From the NCBI RefSeq assembly GCF_900167435.1, contig NZ_FUWS01000002.1, positions 421,924 to 485,923 on the forward strand: DNA of 64,000 bases, written 5' to 3'. This DNA comes from Marinactinospora thermotolerans DSM 45154. Its GTDB lineage: Bacteria > Actinomycetota > Actinomycetes > Streptosporangiales > Streptosporangiaceae. The notes beneath the pieces were generated by a model. The model had not been told where the DNA came from. It worked only from the letters and a program-made list of their open reading frames with translations, and did no database searches. Of the stretch, positions 1 to 9,300 are shown in pieces (within the stretch, counting starts at the first letter, position 1; each line of letters starts with the position of its first letter). Made by a program: the position numbers and the translations under genes.

Positions 1-215
1 AGGATCAGCTCGCCCTCGGCCCAGACCTCGTCGGCGTTGTCGACAATCGCGGCTCCGGCCGCGACATACTCGTCGTCGGAGATGGACGAACCGGCCCCGG
101 CATCGCGCTCGATGACGACCTGGTGTCCCCGCCCGACCAGTTCGTGGACGCCGGCGGGGGTGATGGCCACCCGGTACTCGTGGTTTTTGACCTCGCGGGG
201 CACACCGATGCGCAC
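1..215 (-). CDS. ald: alanine dehydrogenase, N-terminal fragment (runs off the left edge)
   Basis: The gene starts with GTG at 215, six bases after an AGGAGGAG ribosome binding site at 223-230, and runs out of the window. The 71 visible residues begin [20 protein letters not shown] and continue with the [13 protein letters not shown] and [10 protein letters not shown] segments typical of bacterial alanine dehydrogenase, which interconverts alanine and pyruvate plus ammonia with NAD. An overlapping ATG at 222 is in a different frame and is not used. Only the N-terminal substrate-binding lobe is visible, so catalytic residues further in cannot be checked. Confidence 0.9.
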   Translation of the reverse strand, partial: MRIGVPREVKNHEYRVAITPAGVHELVGRGHQVVIERDAGAGSSISDDEYVAAGAAIVDNADEVWAEGELI

Positions 216-313
216 GGTGCATCTCCTCCTCGTATCGCCTGTGATACCTACCCACTGTGCGATGTCGCGAGACCCCGTGCCATGACCACGGTGCATGTCC
301 ATTGGGGATTTTC

Positions 314-328
314 TTGACATCCTGTCAA
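314..328. promoter_or_regulatory. small palindrome in the ald upstream region
   Basis: The sequence ttgaca-tcc-tgtcaa is a 6-bp inverted repeat about 100 bp upstream of the ald start. On the minus strand it also offers a TTGACA -35 element. No convincing -10 partner was found, so promoter and operator readings are both tentative. Confidence 0.25.
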
Positions 329-339
329 AGGCGGGACGC

Positions 340-1635
340 TTATCGGGCGGCCGGCAGCAGCAGGCCGCCGTGCCGTGCCGGGGAGAGGTTGCGCCGCGCC
401 GCCTCCCGTGGCAGCACCCGGCCCCGTACCCAGGTCGCCTCGACCCGGCCGTGCAACGTCCGGCCGGCGTAGGGGCTCGGGTCGGCGTGGGGGACCTCCT
501 GGATCGACCACGGGTCGAACGCCACCAGGTCGGCGTCGGCGCCGACGGCGATCCGTCCCTTGGCGGACAGCCCGAGCGTCACTGAGGGGCCCGCCGCGGT
601 CCAACGGGCGAGCGCGGAGAGGTCGAGGCCGCGCCGGCGGGCGGCGGTCCACATCGCCGGCAGCGTCCAGCGGATGGCGTCGATCCCGGTTCCCGGCCGG
701 TGCCCGGAACCGATCGCGCCGACGATGTCACCGGAGCCGTCGAGCAGCGCGCTCCACAACGCCCCCCGATTGGCGTCGGAGCGGATCGGGGGGCGACAGC
801 GGTAGGCGGGGTCGTCGTCGGGCACCTGCTCGGCGGGCAGGCACAGGTAGTGCGGGCTGGTCTGCGCGCTCACCGCCACCCCGATGGAACGCGCGGCGGC
901 CAGCATCGCCGCGCACTCGGCCGCGACGAACGGCGCGACGTGCACCCGGGCACCGGTCACCCGCGCGGCGGCGATGACCCGCTCCAGGCCGCGCCGTTCC
1001 GCGCGCGAGGGCCGCGCCGCCAGGAGCGCGCTGTTGCCGGAACCGGACGGCTTCGACAGCTCGCCCGCGTCCTCGGCGTGCACGACCAGGGGGACGCCCA
1101 TCGCGGCCAGCCCCGCCATGGCCTTGCGCAGGCGTACGTCGTCCAGTGGTGCCAGGTCGGGGGCGCCTCCGTCCGACAGCGAGCAGGCGAACCCGGTGAC
1201 GCCGGCCGCGCGCAGGTCGGCGAGGTCGGCGGGGGTGCTGCGGGGGGTCACGCCGCCGAGGAAGGCCACGTGGGTCCAGCTGTTGCCGGCCGCCGCGCGC
1301 ACATGGGTGGCGAGCGCGTCGGCCGTGGTGATGGCCGGACGGGCGGGGGCGGGGGCGACGACGACGGTGGTGACACCGCCTTCGGCGGCGGTCCGGGTGG
1401 TGCGCGCGTACGCCTCGGCCACCGAGTCGCCGGGGGCCTGCACCGCCACGTCGACGTCGACGCACCCCGGCAGGAGCGCGACGTGGCCGAGATCGGTCTC
1501 GCGGCCGGCCGCCAGGGGGGTGTCGTAGTCGCAGACGGCCCTGATGCGTCCCCGGCTGACGGCCACCGACGCGGGGCCCGCGCCCTCGGGGGTGACGACC
1601 AGGCGGGAACGGATGACGAGATCGAATCGGCGCAC
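340..1635 (-). CDS. allantoinase/dihydroorotase-like amidohydrolase lacking metal ligands (probable pseudoenzyme)
   Basis: This 431-residue protein starts with GTG at 1635, seven bases after a GAAGGGG ribosome binding site. Its whole length follows cyclic amidohydrolases, closest to allantoinase: an N-terminal [15 protein letters not shown] strand, a central barrel and a C-terminal [17 protein letters not shown] segment. The metal site is gone. The usual DxHxH is D60-V-D62-V-A64, the lysine that would be carbamylated is A150, the second barrel histidine is P235, and the SDH aspartate is glycine in GSGHRP. Only H186 in VHAED remains. The frame is intact and codon use is normal, so it is probably a maintained non-catalytic protein rather than a decayed gene. 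Binding or structural roles, as in CRMP-type hydantoinase relatives, are possible; none can be assigned. Confidence 0.8.
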   Translation of the reverse strand: MRRFDLVIRSRLVVTPEGAGPASVAVSRGRIRAVCDYDTPLAAGRETDLGHVALLPGCVDVDVAVQAPGDSVAEAYARTTRTAAEGGVTTVVVAPAPARPAITTADALATHVRAAAGNSWTHVAFLGGVTPRSTPADLADLRAAGVTGFACSLSDGGAPDLAPLDDVRLRKAMAGLAAMGVPLVVHAEDAGELSKPSGSGNSALLAARPSRAERRGLERVIAAARVTGARVHVAPFVAAECAAMLAAARSIGVAVSAQTSPHYLCLPAEQVPDDDPAYRCRPPIRSDANRGALWSALLDGSGDIVGAIGSGHRPGTGIDAIRWTLPAMWTAARRRGLDLSALARWTAAGPSVTLGLSAKGRIAVGADADLVAFDPWSIQEVPHADPSPYAGRTLHGRVEATWVRGRVLPREAARRNLSPARHGGLLLPAAR

Positions 1636-2009
1636 CGGATCCCCTTCGTTGACGTGCTGGACGGACGGATCCGCCGTGGGACCCGTACCCGGACAGGGCG
1701 CCGCCCCGGCACCGGCTCCTGCCCGCCGGCGCCGGGAACCTCCAGCGGCCTGCGCCTTCCCGATTCTCGCCGGGTCGTCTCACCTTCGCGCCGCTTTTCC
1801 CGGATATCCCCCGGCTGCCTCCCTGACGGCGGGGCACACCCCGGTGCGGAATCAGGCCGGGAGCGGACACCGGCGACGCCTGCCCGCCGGAGGAGCCACC
1901 GGGGGATTAGGCTCTCGGCACGGGTGGCCGGGGTCACCCTCTCGTGCCCGTTCCCCCTGCTCACGACCCGGGTGAGGAGGGGCGAACGGTTCGTTTACCC
2001 TTAGCAGAG
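1636..2009. other. gene-poor intergenic stretch
   Basis: About 370 bp lie between the amidohydrolase start and the next rightward genes. The region is GC-rich and may fold, but I recognise no riboswitch, tRNA or short gene in it. It must hold promoters for both directions; no -35/-10 pair stands out. Confidence 0.4.
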
Positions 2010-2216
2010 GTGGTGTCCGCCCTGGATCTCTCAGAGGTGCTCTTCAGCGACTTGGCCGCCGCGTTCGCCTCCTGGGTCCCCTGGATCCAAGGAGGGGCCG
2101 GTCTGGTGGTCGGCGCGGTGATCGGCACGCTGGTGGTGCGGCGCCGCCTCCGACAGCAGGACCCCCGACGACAACGGAGCGGCGCGCGTGGCTTCCCCGG
2201 GAATCCGCAAGACTGA
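2010..2216 (+). CDS. small single-span membrane protein (hypothetical)
   Basis: From GTG at 2010 or 2013 this frame gives about 68 residues. A predicted transmembrane segment (QGGAGLVVGAVIGTLVV) is followed by an arginine-rich tail. The 3' end overlaps the CtaG start by 29 bp, an arrangement that would suit translational coupling. No good ribosome binding site is visible, and the frame remains open upstream as far as 1944. I do not recognise the family. It may be a real one-helix protein accompanying the copper/oxidase protein downstream, or a chance frame. Confidence 0.4.
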   Translation: MVSALDLSEVLFSDLAAAFASWVPWIQGGAGLVVGAVIGTLVVRRRLRQQDPRRQRSGARGFPGNPQD

Positions 2217-4224
2217 CACCCAGCGGAGCAGAGGCGGCGCGACCGCCATGGCCGTGGGCGGAGCCTCCGCCGCGGCCTGCCTCATCGCCCTGATCATCGC
2301 CCTCGTCGCCGGAGGGGCGGTGCGCGCCCAGGTCATCCCGGGCCTTCCGGACGCCGGCATGCTGACCCGATGGGGCCTTCCCATCTCCAAGACGGTCATG
2401 GACGTCACGGCCGCGCTCACGCTGGGGGTGCTGCTGCTCGCCGTGGTCCTGCTCCCCTCCGACCGGGGCGTGCTCGGCGGCCAGGCCCAGGGGTACGTCC
2501 GCGCGGCCTCGTGGGCCGCCCTCGTCTGGGCGGCCGCGGCGGCCGCCACCCTGATCTTCCAGCTCTCCGATCTGCTCGGGCTGCCCCCGATGGAGGTGAT
2601 CGGCAACCAGCTCACCAGCTATGCGGGATCGGTCGCCCAGGGCATCGCCCTGATGCTGGTGATCCTGATCGCCACGGCCGTGGCGCTGCTGGGGCGCACG
2701 GTCGCCTCGGCGACGGGCACGCTGGGGCTGCTCGGCCTCACGCTCGTGGGCACGGTCCCCCCTGCGCTCACGGGGCACTCCTCCTCGTCCCCCAACCACG
2801 AGCTCGCGGTCACCGGCCTGGCGCTGCACGTCGTGGCCATCTCGGTGTGGGTTGGCGGCCTCGCCGCGCTCACCTACCACGCGCTGCGCCGCGACGGCGA
2901 GCACCTGGCCCCGGCCGCCGAGCGCTTCAGCCTGCTGGCCCTGTGGTCCTACGTCGGCGTCGCGGTCAGCGGCGTGGCCAGCGCGGCCAGCCGTCTCTAC
3001 AGCGTCACGGACCTGTTCACCACCTCCTACGGGTTGATCATGGTGGCCAAGGCCGTGGTCTTCCTGGTCTTGGGCTACCTCGGCTGGCTGCATCGGCGCC
3101 GCACCGTGCCGCGCATCGCCGAGGGGGCCGGGCGGGCCCTGTTCGCGCGGGTCGCGGCGGTCGAGGTGGTCCTCATGTCGGTGGCCATGGGACTGGCCTC
3201 GGCCCTCAGCCGGACCGCTCCGCCGCCGCCGCTGGAGGGCACCTACGACCCGGTCCGGGAACTGCTGGGCTTCAGCATGCCTCCCGAGCAGAGCGCCTGG
3301 ACGCTGTTGACCCTGTGGCGCCCGGACCTGTTCTTCGCCCTGCTCGTGGTCGTGCTCGGCGGGCTGTACGCGGCGGCCGTCCTACGGCTGCGCCGCCGCG
3401 GCGACCGCTGGCCCTGGGGGCGCCTCGTCGCCTGGTACGCGGGTCTGCTCACGATCGTGGTGGTCCAGCTCTCCGGTGTCGCCACCTACGCGATGGTGCT
3501 CTTCAGCACCCACATGGTGCAGCACATGGTGCTGTCGATGCTGACGCCGATCCTGCTGGTGCTGGGCGCTCCGGCCACGCTCGCGCTGCGGGCGCTCAAG
3601 CCGGCGAAGCGCCGAGGGGACCGGGGACCGCGCGAATGGCTCACCGCGTTCCTGCACAGCCGTTACTCCCGCTTCGTCACCCATCCGGCGTTCGCCGTCC
3701 CGATGTTCGTGGGCAGTACCTACGCGCTGTACTTCACCCCTCTGTTCGGCTCGCTCATGTCCGACCACCTCGGTCACCTGTTCATGGGCGTGCACTTCCT
3801 CCTCACGGGCTTCCTGTTCTACTGGATCATGATCGGGGTCGACCCGGCCCCGCGGAAGTACCCCTACCTGCTCCGCATCGTGCTGCTGTTGCTGGTCATG
3901 GGCTTCCACGCCTTCTTCGGCATCGCGATCATGATGCAGTCCGCGCCGCTGGGGATGGAGTACTACGGCCGTTTCGAGGTGCCGTGGCTGGAGAGCGTCG
4001 AGGACGACCAGTACACCGGCGGGGGCATCGCCTGGGCGATCGGCGAGATCCCGACGACGATCGTGCTCATCGCACTGGTCGTGCAGTGGTCGCGTGACGA
4101 GGAGCGGACGGAGCGGCGGCGCGAGCGGCACAGCCGTCGCGGCGGGTCCGACGACGCCGACATGGACGCCTACAACGCCTACCTCCAGCAGTTGGACCGC
4201 CGCTCCAGGGAACAACAGGGCTGA
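2188..4224 (+). CDS. ctaG: CopD-CtaG fusion membrane protein (copper handling, cytochrome oxidase assembly)
   Basis: A 678-residue polytopic membrane protein starts with GTG at 2188, eight bases after a GGAG. Roughly residues 20-340 look like the CopD copper-resistance domain, with a run of hydrophobic helices and an HSSSSPNHELAVTGLALHV segment. Roughly 370-640 look like the CtaG/caa3 oxidase assembly domain, with LFSTHMVQHMVLSMLTPILL, MGVHFLLTGFLFYWIMIGVD and GFHAFFGIAIMM. Histidines and methionines at membrane edges fit copper binding. The C-terminal tail is charged and cytoplasmic. Such fusions are common in actinobacteria, where they are thought to deliver copper to haem-copper oxidases. 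An alternative start is ATG at 2248. The stop codon is part of a large palindromic terminator. Confidence 0.88.
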   Translation: MASPGIRKTDTQRSRGGATAMAVGGASAAACLIALIIALVAGGAVRAQVIPGLPDAGMLTRWGLPISKTVMDVTAALTLGVLLLAVVLLPSDRGVLGGQAQGYVRAASWAALVWAAAAAATLIFQLSDLLGLPPMEVIGNQLTSYAGSVAQGIALMLVILIATAVALLGRTVASATGTLGLLGLTLVGTVPPALTGHSSSSPNHELAVTGLALHVVAISVWVGGLAALTYHALRRDGEHLAPAAERFSLLALWSYVGVAVSGVASAASRLYSVTDLFTTSYGLIMVAKAVVFLVLGYLGWLHRRRTVPRIAEGAGRALFARVAAVEVVLMSVAMGLASALSRTAPPPPLEGTYDPVRELLGFSMPPEQSAWTLLTLWRPDLFFALLVVVLGGLYAAAVLRLRRRGDRWPWGRLVAWYAGLLTIVVVQLSGVATYAMVLFSTHMVQHMVLSMLTPILLVLGAPATLALRALKPAKRRGDRGPREWLTAFLHSRYSRFVTHPAFAVPMFVGSTYALYFTPLFGSLMSDHLGHLFMGVHFLLTGFLFYWIMIGVDPAPRKYPYLLRIVLLLLVMGFHAFFGIAIMMQSAPLGMEYYGRFEVPWLESVEDDQYTGGGIAWAIGEIPTTIVLIALVVQWSRDEERTERRRERHSRRGGSDDADMDAYNAYLQQLDRRSREQQG

Positions 4225-4268
4225 ACGCGTGTGGGGCGGGGGCCCGGGCCCCCGCCCCACACGCGTTC
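4223..4268. terminator. 46-bp perfect palindrome, bidirectional terminator
   Basis: Positions 4223-4245 and 4246-4268 are exact reverse complements with no loop bases, core gggcccgggccc. It begins inside the ctaG stop codon and ends 10 bp before the stop of the convergent gene at 4279, so it would terminate both. No T-run follows in either direction, as is usual in actinobacteria. Confidence 0.8.
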
Positions 4269-4278
4269 GCAGGCTGTC

Positions 4279-4692
4279 TCAGCTGAGAAGGGCGCCCAGG
4301 CCGGTCCCGACGAGGGCGAGCAGGGCGCAGACCACCAGTCCTCCCGCGAGCATCGCCGGCGAGGGGCGCAGCCGGAGCAGGCGGGCGTCACCCCGGTCCG
4401 CCGCGGCACGGCGGGCGACCAGGGGCAGCAGCGCCACGTTCGCCGCGTAGACGATCACGACCACGCCGAGGGCGACCAGGAACGCCCCGCCGAGGCCGGC
4501 ACCACCACGCAGGTGGGCCAGGACGGCCAGGGTGGGCAGGGCCACGAGCACCACCACCGACACGGCACCCGACAGCACCCGTGGGCCGGTCCCCTTGGCG
4601 CGTCCGGCGAAGACCAGCAGCAAGCCGAGGAGCGCCGCCATCACGACGGCACCGACGATTCCGAAAACGACGACGTTGACCAGCGAATTCAC
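4279..4692 (-). CDS. four-helix membrane protein (hypothetical)
   Basis: This 137-residue protein starts with GTG at 4692. It has about four hydrophobic segments: VVVFGIVGAVVMAALLGLLLVF near the N-terminus, one around 40-60, one around 68-92, and a C-terminal AGGLVVCALLALVGTGLGALL. A short basic loop (ARRAAADRGDARLLRLRP) lies before the last helix. The topology suggests a small inner-membrane protein. I do not recognise a family. It is followed 45 bp upstream on the same strand by a P-loop protein, so the two may share a transcript. Confidence 0.7.
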   Translation of the reverse strand: MNSLVNVVVFGIVGAVVMAALLGLLLVFAGRAKGTGPRVLSGAVSVVVLVALPTLAVLAHLRGGAGLGGAFLVALGVVVIVYAANVALLPLVARRAAADRGDARLLRLRPSPAMLAGGLVVCALLALVGTGLGALLS

Positions 4693-4737
4693 CCGGTCAT
4701 TGTCCCACCGTCGCCCCGATGCCCCGGTCGGGGGTGG

Positions 4738-5442
4738 TCACAGCGCGGCCAGCAGCAACGCTCCGTAGGTGAAGGCCCGGGCGGCCCGCCACCGTACGGC
4801 GGGCACCGGGACGTGCCGGAAGTGGATCGCGCGCACCACACGGGCTCGCGCCCGGTCCAGCACGACGAGCGACACCGCGCCGGGGATGCCCCGCGCCGGA
4901 TCGCCGGAACAGGCCGCCAACAGCCGCCGCCACCGCACTTCGTGGGCGCGGAAGCTGCGTGAGCTCACCATCCGTCCCCGGGCGATCTGGCCGATCCGCG
5001 CCTCTGCCGGATCGACGTCGATGAACAGCAGGTGGAGCTGGATCCGGGCGGCCCGGCAACAGGCGCTGACCAGTGCGCGCACGAACGGGCGGGTGGCGGG
5101 TTCGTGCACGATCACGGGACCGCCGTGGCGCAGCGCCAGGACAAGGCTCATGTAGTGCGCGAGGTGGACGACCCAGCGCCAGGAGGGGTAGGGCAGGAGG
5201 CGTAACCACGGGGTCAGGCGGTTGCGGGACTGCTGGGAGTCGATGATGCGCACCCCCTCGGCGGCGACCACGGTCGAGGTCTCCTCACCGGTCAGTCCGT
5301 AGAGCCGGTTGAGCAGGGTGCTCTTGCCCGCCCCGGGGATGCCGCCGAGCAGGATCAGGGAGCGAGCGGGGTAGCGCAGGACCTCCGCCGGGCCTGGTCG
5401 GGGATCGGAATCTTCGGAGACGGCGAGCGGCGTCTGCATCAC
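4738..5442 (-). CDS. P-loop ATP-binding protein (AAA/kinase-like)
   Basis: The 234-residue protein carries a clear Walker A motif, GGIPGAGKST, at about residues 33-42. It is followed by a small-molecule-kinase-like layout: an early IIDSQQSRNR segment, a helical WVVHLAHYMSLVLAL stretch, VIVHEPATR, and an arginine-rich IGQIARGRMVSSRSFRAHEVRWRR region resembling a lid. A C-terminal hydrophobic patch (AFTYGALLLAAL) is present. The pattern fits the AAA_33/zeta-toxin-like kinase group that is widespread but poorly studied in actinomycetes. The substrate is unknown, and no antitoxin gene is seen beside it. Confidence 0.75.
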   Translation of the reverse strand: MMQTPLAVSEDSDPRPGPAEVLRYPARSLILLGGIPGAGKSTLLNRLYGLTGEETSTVVAAEGVRIIDSQQSRNRLTPWLRLLPYPSWRWVVHLAHYMSLVLALRHGGPVIVHEPATRPFVRALVSACCRAARIQLHLLFIDVDPAEARIGQIARGRMVSSRSFRAHEVRWRRLLAACSGDPARGIPGAVSLVVLDRARARVVRAIHFRHVPVPAVRWRAARAFTYGALLLAAL

Positions 5443-6399
5443 TCTCTTTTCCCCTCACCACCCGGCCGGGACCAACCGGCAAGAGCGGGTGAAAACGGCA
5501 CCGGTCATTGAGACCACGTACAGGCGCGCGGAAACGTTCCCCGCCGGTCGGCCGGGCGGATGGCGGGGGAGTGGCGGGATGCGGGGGTGGGGTGGGTCCG
5601 GCCAGGTGAGGCGGGGATCGGATGGGACGGGAGGGGTGCGGGTGTGGCGTGGGATGTCCGATTCCGGTCCCTCCTCTCCCGCTCTGGAAATGATCTACGT
5701 CGTAAAGGAAGGGATGCGATCACTAACGGAACACGGGTCCCAGTATCGGACACGGTGGCCGAGTATCGCGATCACGCCGCGACGACCTCCGTTCCCACCG
5801 ACATTCCCACCCGCGTGGCGACGCGGCGCGCAGGGGGACCGGTGCCGCCCCGGCACCCTCCGGGGCACGGCCGACCACACGGGGGGCCGGGAACCGCGGG
5901 ACCCATACGGTCGGGAGGAGGCCGACCAGGGCCACCACGACCCCGCCGGCCGCCAGGGAACAGCGACCCATCGACGGCCCGGACCACCGAGCCGAGGCCG
6001 ACCTCCGAGCGGCGCGGAAACCTTGGCCCGGGGACCGAACGCCGTTCCGGCTCCCGGCAGATCCTCCGCCACGGCATCCCGTCGTTCTGCGTGAACGCGA
6101 GGACACCGCCCGCCCTCGCCCTCACCGGGAGGCCCCGGCACGGCGACCGCGCCGGCGAACGAGGCCGGTCCGGGTTCTCAGCGACGGGATCGCTCGGGAG
6201 CGGACCGAACAGTGGGTGGGCCGCTTCGGGTACGACGAGCAGCGCCGGCCCCTCGGCCCGCTGCGGTTTTCGTCGCCAGGACGCAGCGTCCCTTCCACCA
6301 CCTCGGCTCCACGCGTACGGTGACGGGGCTCCAGGCGCCCGTGGACCGGTGGAACGGCCTGGATGTCCGGTCGGTGGACCGCTCGCCCAAGGACGCGGC
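5443..6399. other. 957-bp stretch without a supportable gene; possible gene remnants
   Basis: No frame here has a start, ribosome binding site and consistent codon pattern over its length. Two short pieces look protein-like. On the plus strand, 6183 to about 6290 reads EQWVGRFGYDEQRRPLGP with strong third-position GC before a stop. On the minus strand, about 5880-5965 encodes a hydrophobic GGVVVALVGLLPTVWV segment. They may be decayed gene pieces. The 5680-5770 part is noticeably less GC-rich than its surroundings. Confidence 0.4.
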
Positions 6400-9300
6400 C
6401 TAACCGGACTGGGCGATCCGCGACCCCGACGAGGACTTGACGAGCCGGAGCTGCGAGGTGATCCGGGTCCGCAGGTCCGCCACGTGGCTGACCACCCCGA
6501 CGGCGCGCCCGCCGTCGCGCAGATGGTCCAACACCTCCAAGACCTCCTCCAGGGTCTCCTCGTCGAGGGTGCCGAACCCCTCGTCGATGAACAGGGTCCC
6601 GATCTCGGCTCCCCCGGCCTCGGCCCCGGCCACATCGGCCAGCCCCAGGGCCAGGGCCAGAGAGGTGATGAAGGTCTCCCCGCCCGACAGCGTCGAGGGA
6701 TCGCGTTCCTGTCCCGTCCAGGCGTCGATGACGAGCAGCCCGAGCCCGCCCCCCGAACGCGACCGGTCTCCCGCCACCTTGTCGACGGTGTGGCGCAGCT
6801 CGTATCGGGCGTCCGACATCCGGTGGAGCCGGTCGTTGGCCGCCGCCACCACCTGCTCCAGCCTGGCGGCCAGGACGTAGGAGGAGAGGGGGACGTGTTC
6901 GCGGTTGTCCCCGGAGGTGCCCGAGGCGAGCCGGGACAGGCGTTCGGCCACCGCGTGGCGGTGCCGGGCCGGCCGGGACCGGTCCAGCTCGGCGTCCAGT
7001 TCGGCGCGCAGGTCGGCCAACCGGGCCGCGCGCTCCTCCAGGCGGTCATGCCAGGCCAGCGTGTACCTGGCGGCCTCCTCGGCCGCTTCGGCGGCGGCGC
7101 CCAGCGCGGCGAGGTCGGGCGGGGGGAGTCGGCGCGCCGCAACCAGGGCGGGGTCGGCCAGGACGGAACGGACGGCCGCCAGTTCGTCGTCGTAGGCGCG
7201 GGCGCGTTCGGCGAGGTCGCGCTTGCGGGCGGCGTCGCGGGCGGCGGCACGGACCTCGCCGGCGTCGTCGAAGCCCGCCGCCGCCACAGCGGCGCGGGCC
7301 TCCTGTTCCGCGGCCGTCAGCTCCTCGACGGCGACCAGGCGGGCGCGCAGGGCACGGGACACCGACTCCAGCAGCCCGGCCTCGTCGGAGAGCCGGGAGA
7401 TCCGGGCGGCCAGGTCGGGGTCGTCGCCACGGGCGGCGTCGAGCTCCGCGGCGAGCCGCGCGGCATCCCTCTCCCCGACCTCGACGCGCTCGCGCAGCCG
7501 GGCCAGCTCCCTACCGAGCTCGCCTTCCCGCACGCGGGCGCGCTCGGTCTCGGTGTCGAGGGCGGCGAGTTCGTCGGCGAGCCGGCGTGCCTCCTCGGCG
7601 GCGCCGTCGATCTCGGCGAGGGCGGCCTCGCGCCGGGCCACCAGTTCGCGGGCCTGCGCCGCGTCCATCCCTTCGGCGGCGCTGCGCGCGGCGGCCAGCC
7701 GTTCCGCCACGGAGGCGGCCGCGCTCTCGGCGGCGACCCGTTCGGCGGCGGCGGTGTCGAAGGCGCGCTGGGCCTCCTCCTCGTCCCGGCGGCTGGGACG
7801 TCCCTCCTCGCCCGAGGCGGGAGCGGGGTGGTCGGCCGAGCCGCACACCGGGCACGGCGCGCCCGTCACCAGGCCGGCGGCGAGTTCCGCGGCCATGCCG
7901 GCGATGCGCCGCTCGCGTATCTCCTGGAGCCGGTCGCGGCTCCGCTGCGCCGCGTCGACGGCGGCCTCGCGGCGGCGCGCGGCCACGTCGAGCTCGTCCG
8001 CCAACCGCTCGCAGGAGAGGACGGCGGTCAACCGCGCCTGCGCGGCCCGCACCGCCTCGCTCGCGCTCTCGCGGGGCAGTGCCCGTTCGCGGGCCTTCGT
8101 CAGTGCCTGGTCCAGCGCCGTCCTGCGTTCGGGGATCCGGTCCAGGTGGGCCGTCACCTGTCCCAGTTCCGTTTCGACCCGCTCGATCCGGGCGGTGTCG
8201 GCGGCGATGCTGTCGCGCAGCCCGGCCAGCCGGCCGGCGTTGCCGCGTAGGTGTTCCAGCTGGGCGATCTCGTCGCGGCGGTCGCGTTCGGCCGCGCCCA
8301 GCAGGGTCTCGGCCCGCGTGCTGGAGGCGGGATCGGCCGGGGCGAGGAGGCCGTCGCGGGAGAGGGCGGCCGGCAGGCCGGCCAGCCCCTCGATGAGCGG
8401 TACCCGCTGGGCGAGGTCGAGTTCGGCCTTGCGGACCTGGCCACGGCGCTGGTCGAGGGCGTCGAGGAGCGGGATCACCGGCGCCGCCCGCTCGGCGGCG
8501 CGCAGCTCGGCGTCGAGCGCGGACCGCCACTCGCCGCGCTGTGACAGTTCGCCCTCGCGCCGTTGCGCGTCGGCGTGGCGGTGGTGGAGGTCGGCCAGTT
8601 CGCGTGCCCGTTCCAGGGCGTGGCGGGCCTCGTCGCGCCGCCGGACCCGGTCGGCGGCGATCCTTTCGAGGTCGCGCGCGGTCCCCAGGGTGACGCCGGC
8701 CAGTTCGGCGGCCCAGGGCACGAGGTCGTCGGGTTCTTCGGGGACGGGCGCGCGGGCGCCGCAGCGGTCGGCGATCAGGTCGGCGACACGCCGCACCGCG
8801 GTTTCGGCGGCGGTGGCCGCGCGCCCCAGCTCGCGGGCGTGCTCGGCCAGCCACTTCTCGACGTCGCCGAACGCCTCGGTGGCGAACAGCCTCTCCAGGG
8901 CGCGGCGCCGCTCCGACGCGCTGGCCCGCAGGAAACGGGCGAACTCGCCCTGGGGCAGCAGCACGATCTGGCAGAACTGTTCGCGTGAGAGCCCGAGCAG
9001 CTCGTCGATGAACTGGGCGGCCTCGTCGATGCGGGTGGTGACGCCCCGCCAGCCCTGTCCGGTGTACTCGGAGACGGCGATGCGTGGTTTCTCGACCGTG
9101 GTGCCGCTGCCGCGTTTCTTGGGCCGCTCCCATTGGGGACTGCGGGTGATGGACAGGCGGCGGCCGCGGATGGTGAGCTCGCAGGTGACCTCGGGGGCCA
9201 GATGCGGTGGGGCGTGGTTGCTGCGGGGGGATTTCGCGGCCTCGCGGGCCCCGGGGACCTTGCCGTACAGGGCGAAGCACACGGCGTCGAGCACCGAGGT

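Noticed and set aside
5489-6094. Possible proteins in the 5.5-6.1 kb gap
   Set aside because: The frames are low-complexity Gly/Arg/Pro strings without starts, ribosome sites or homology.
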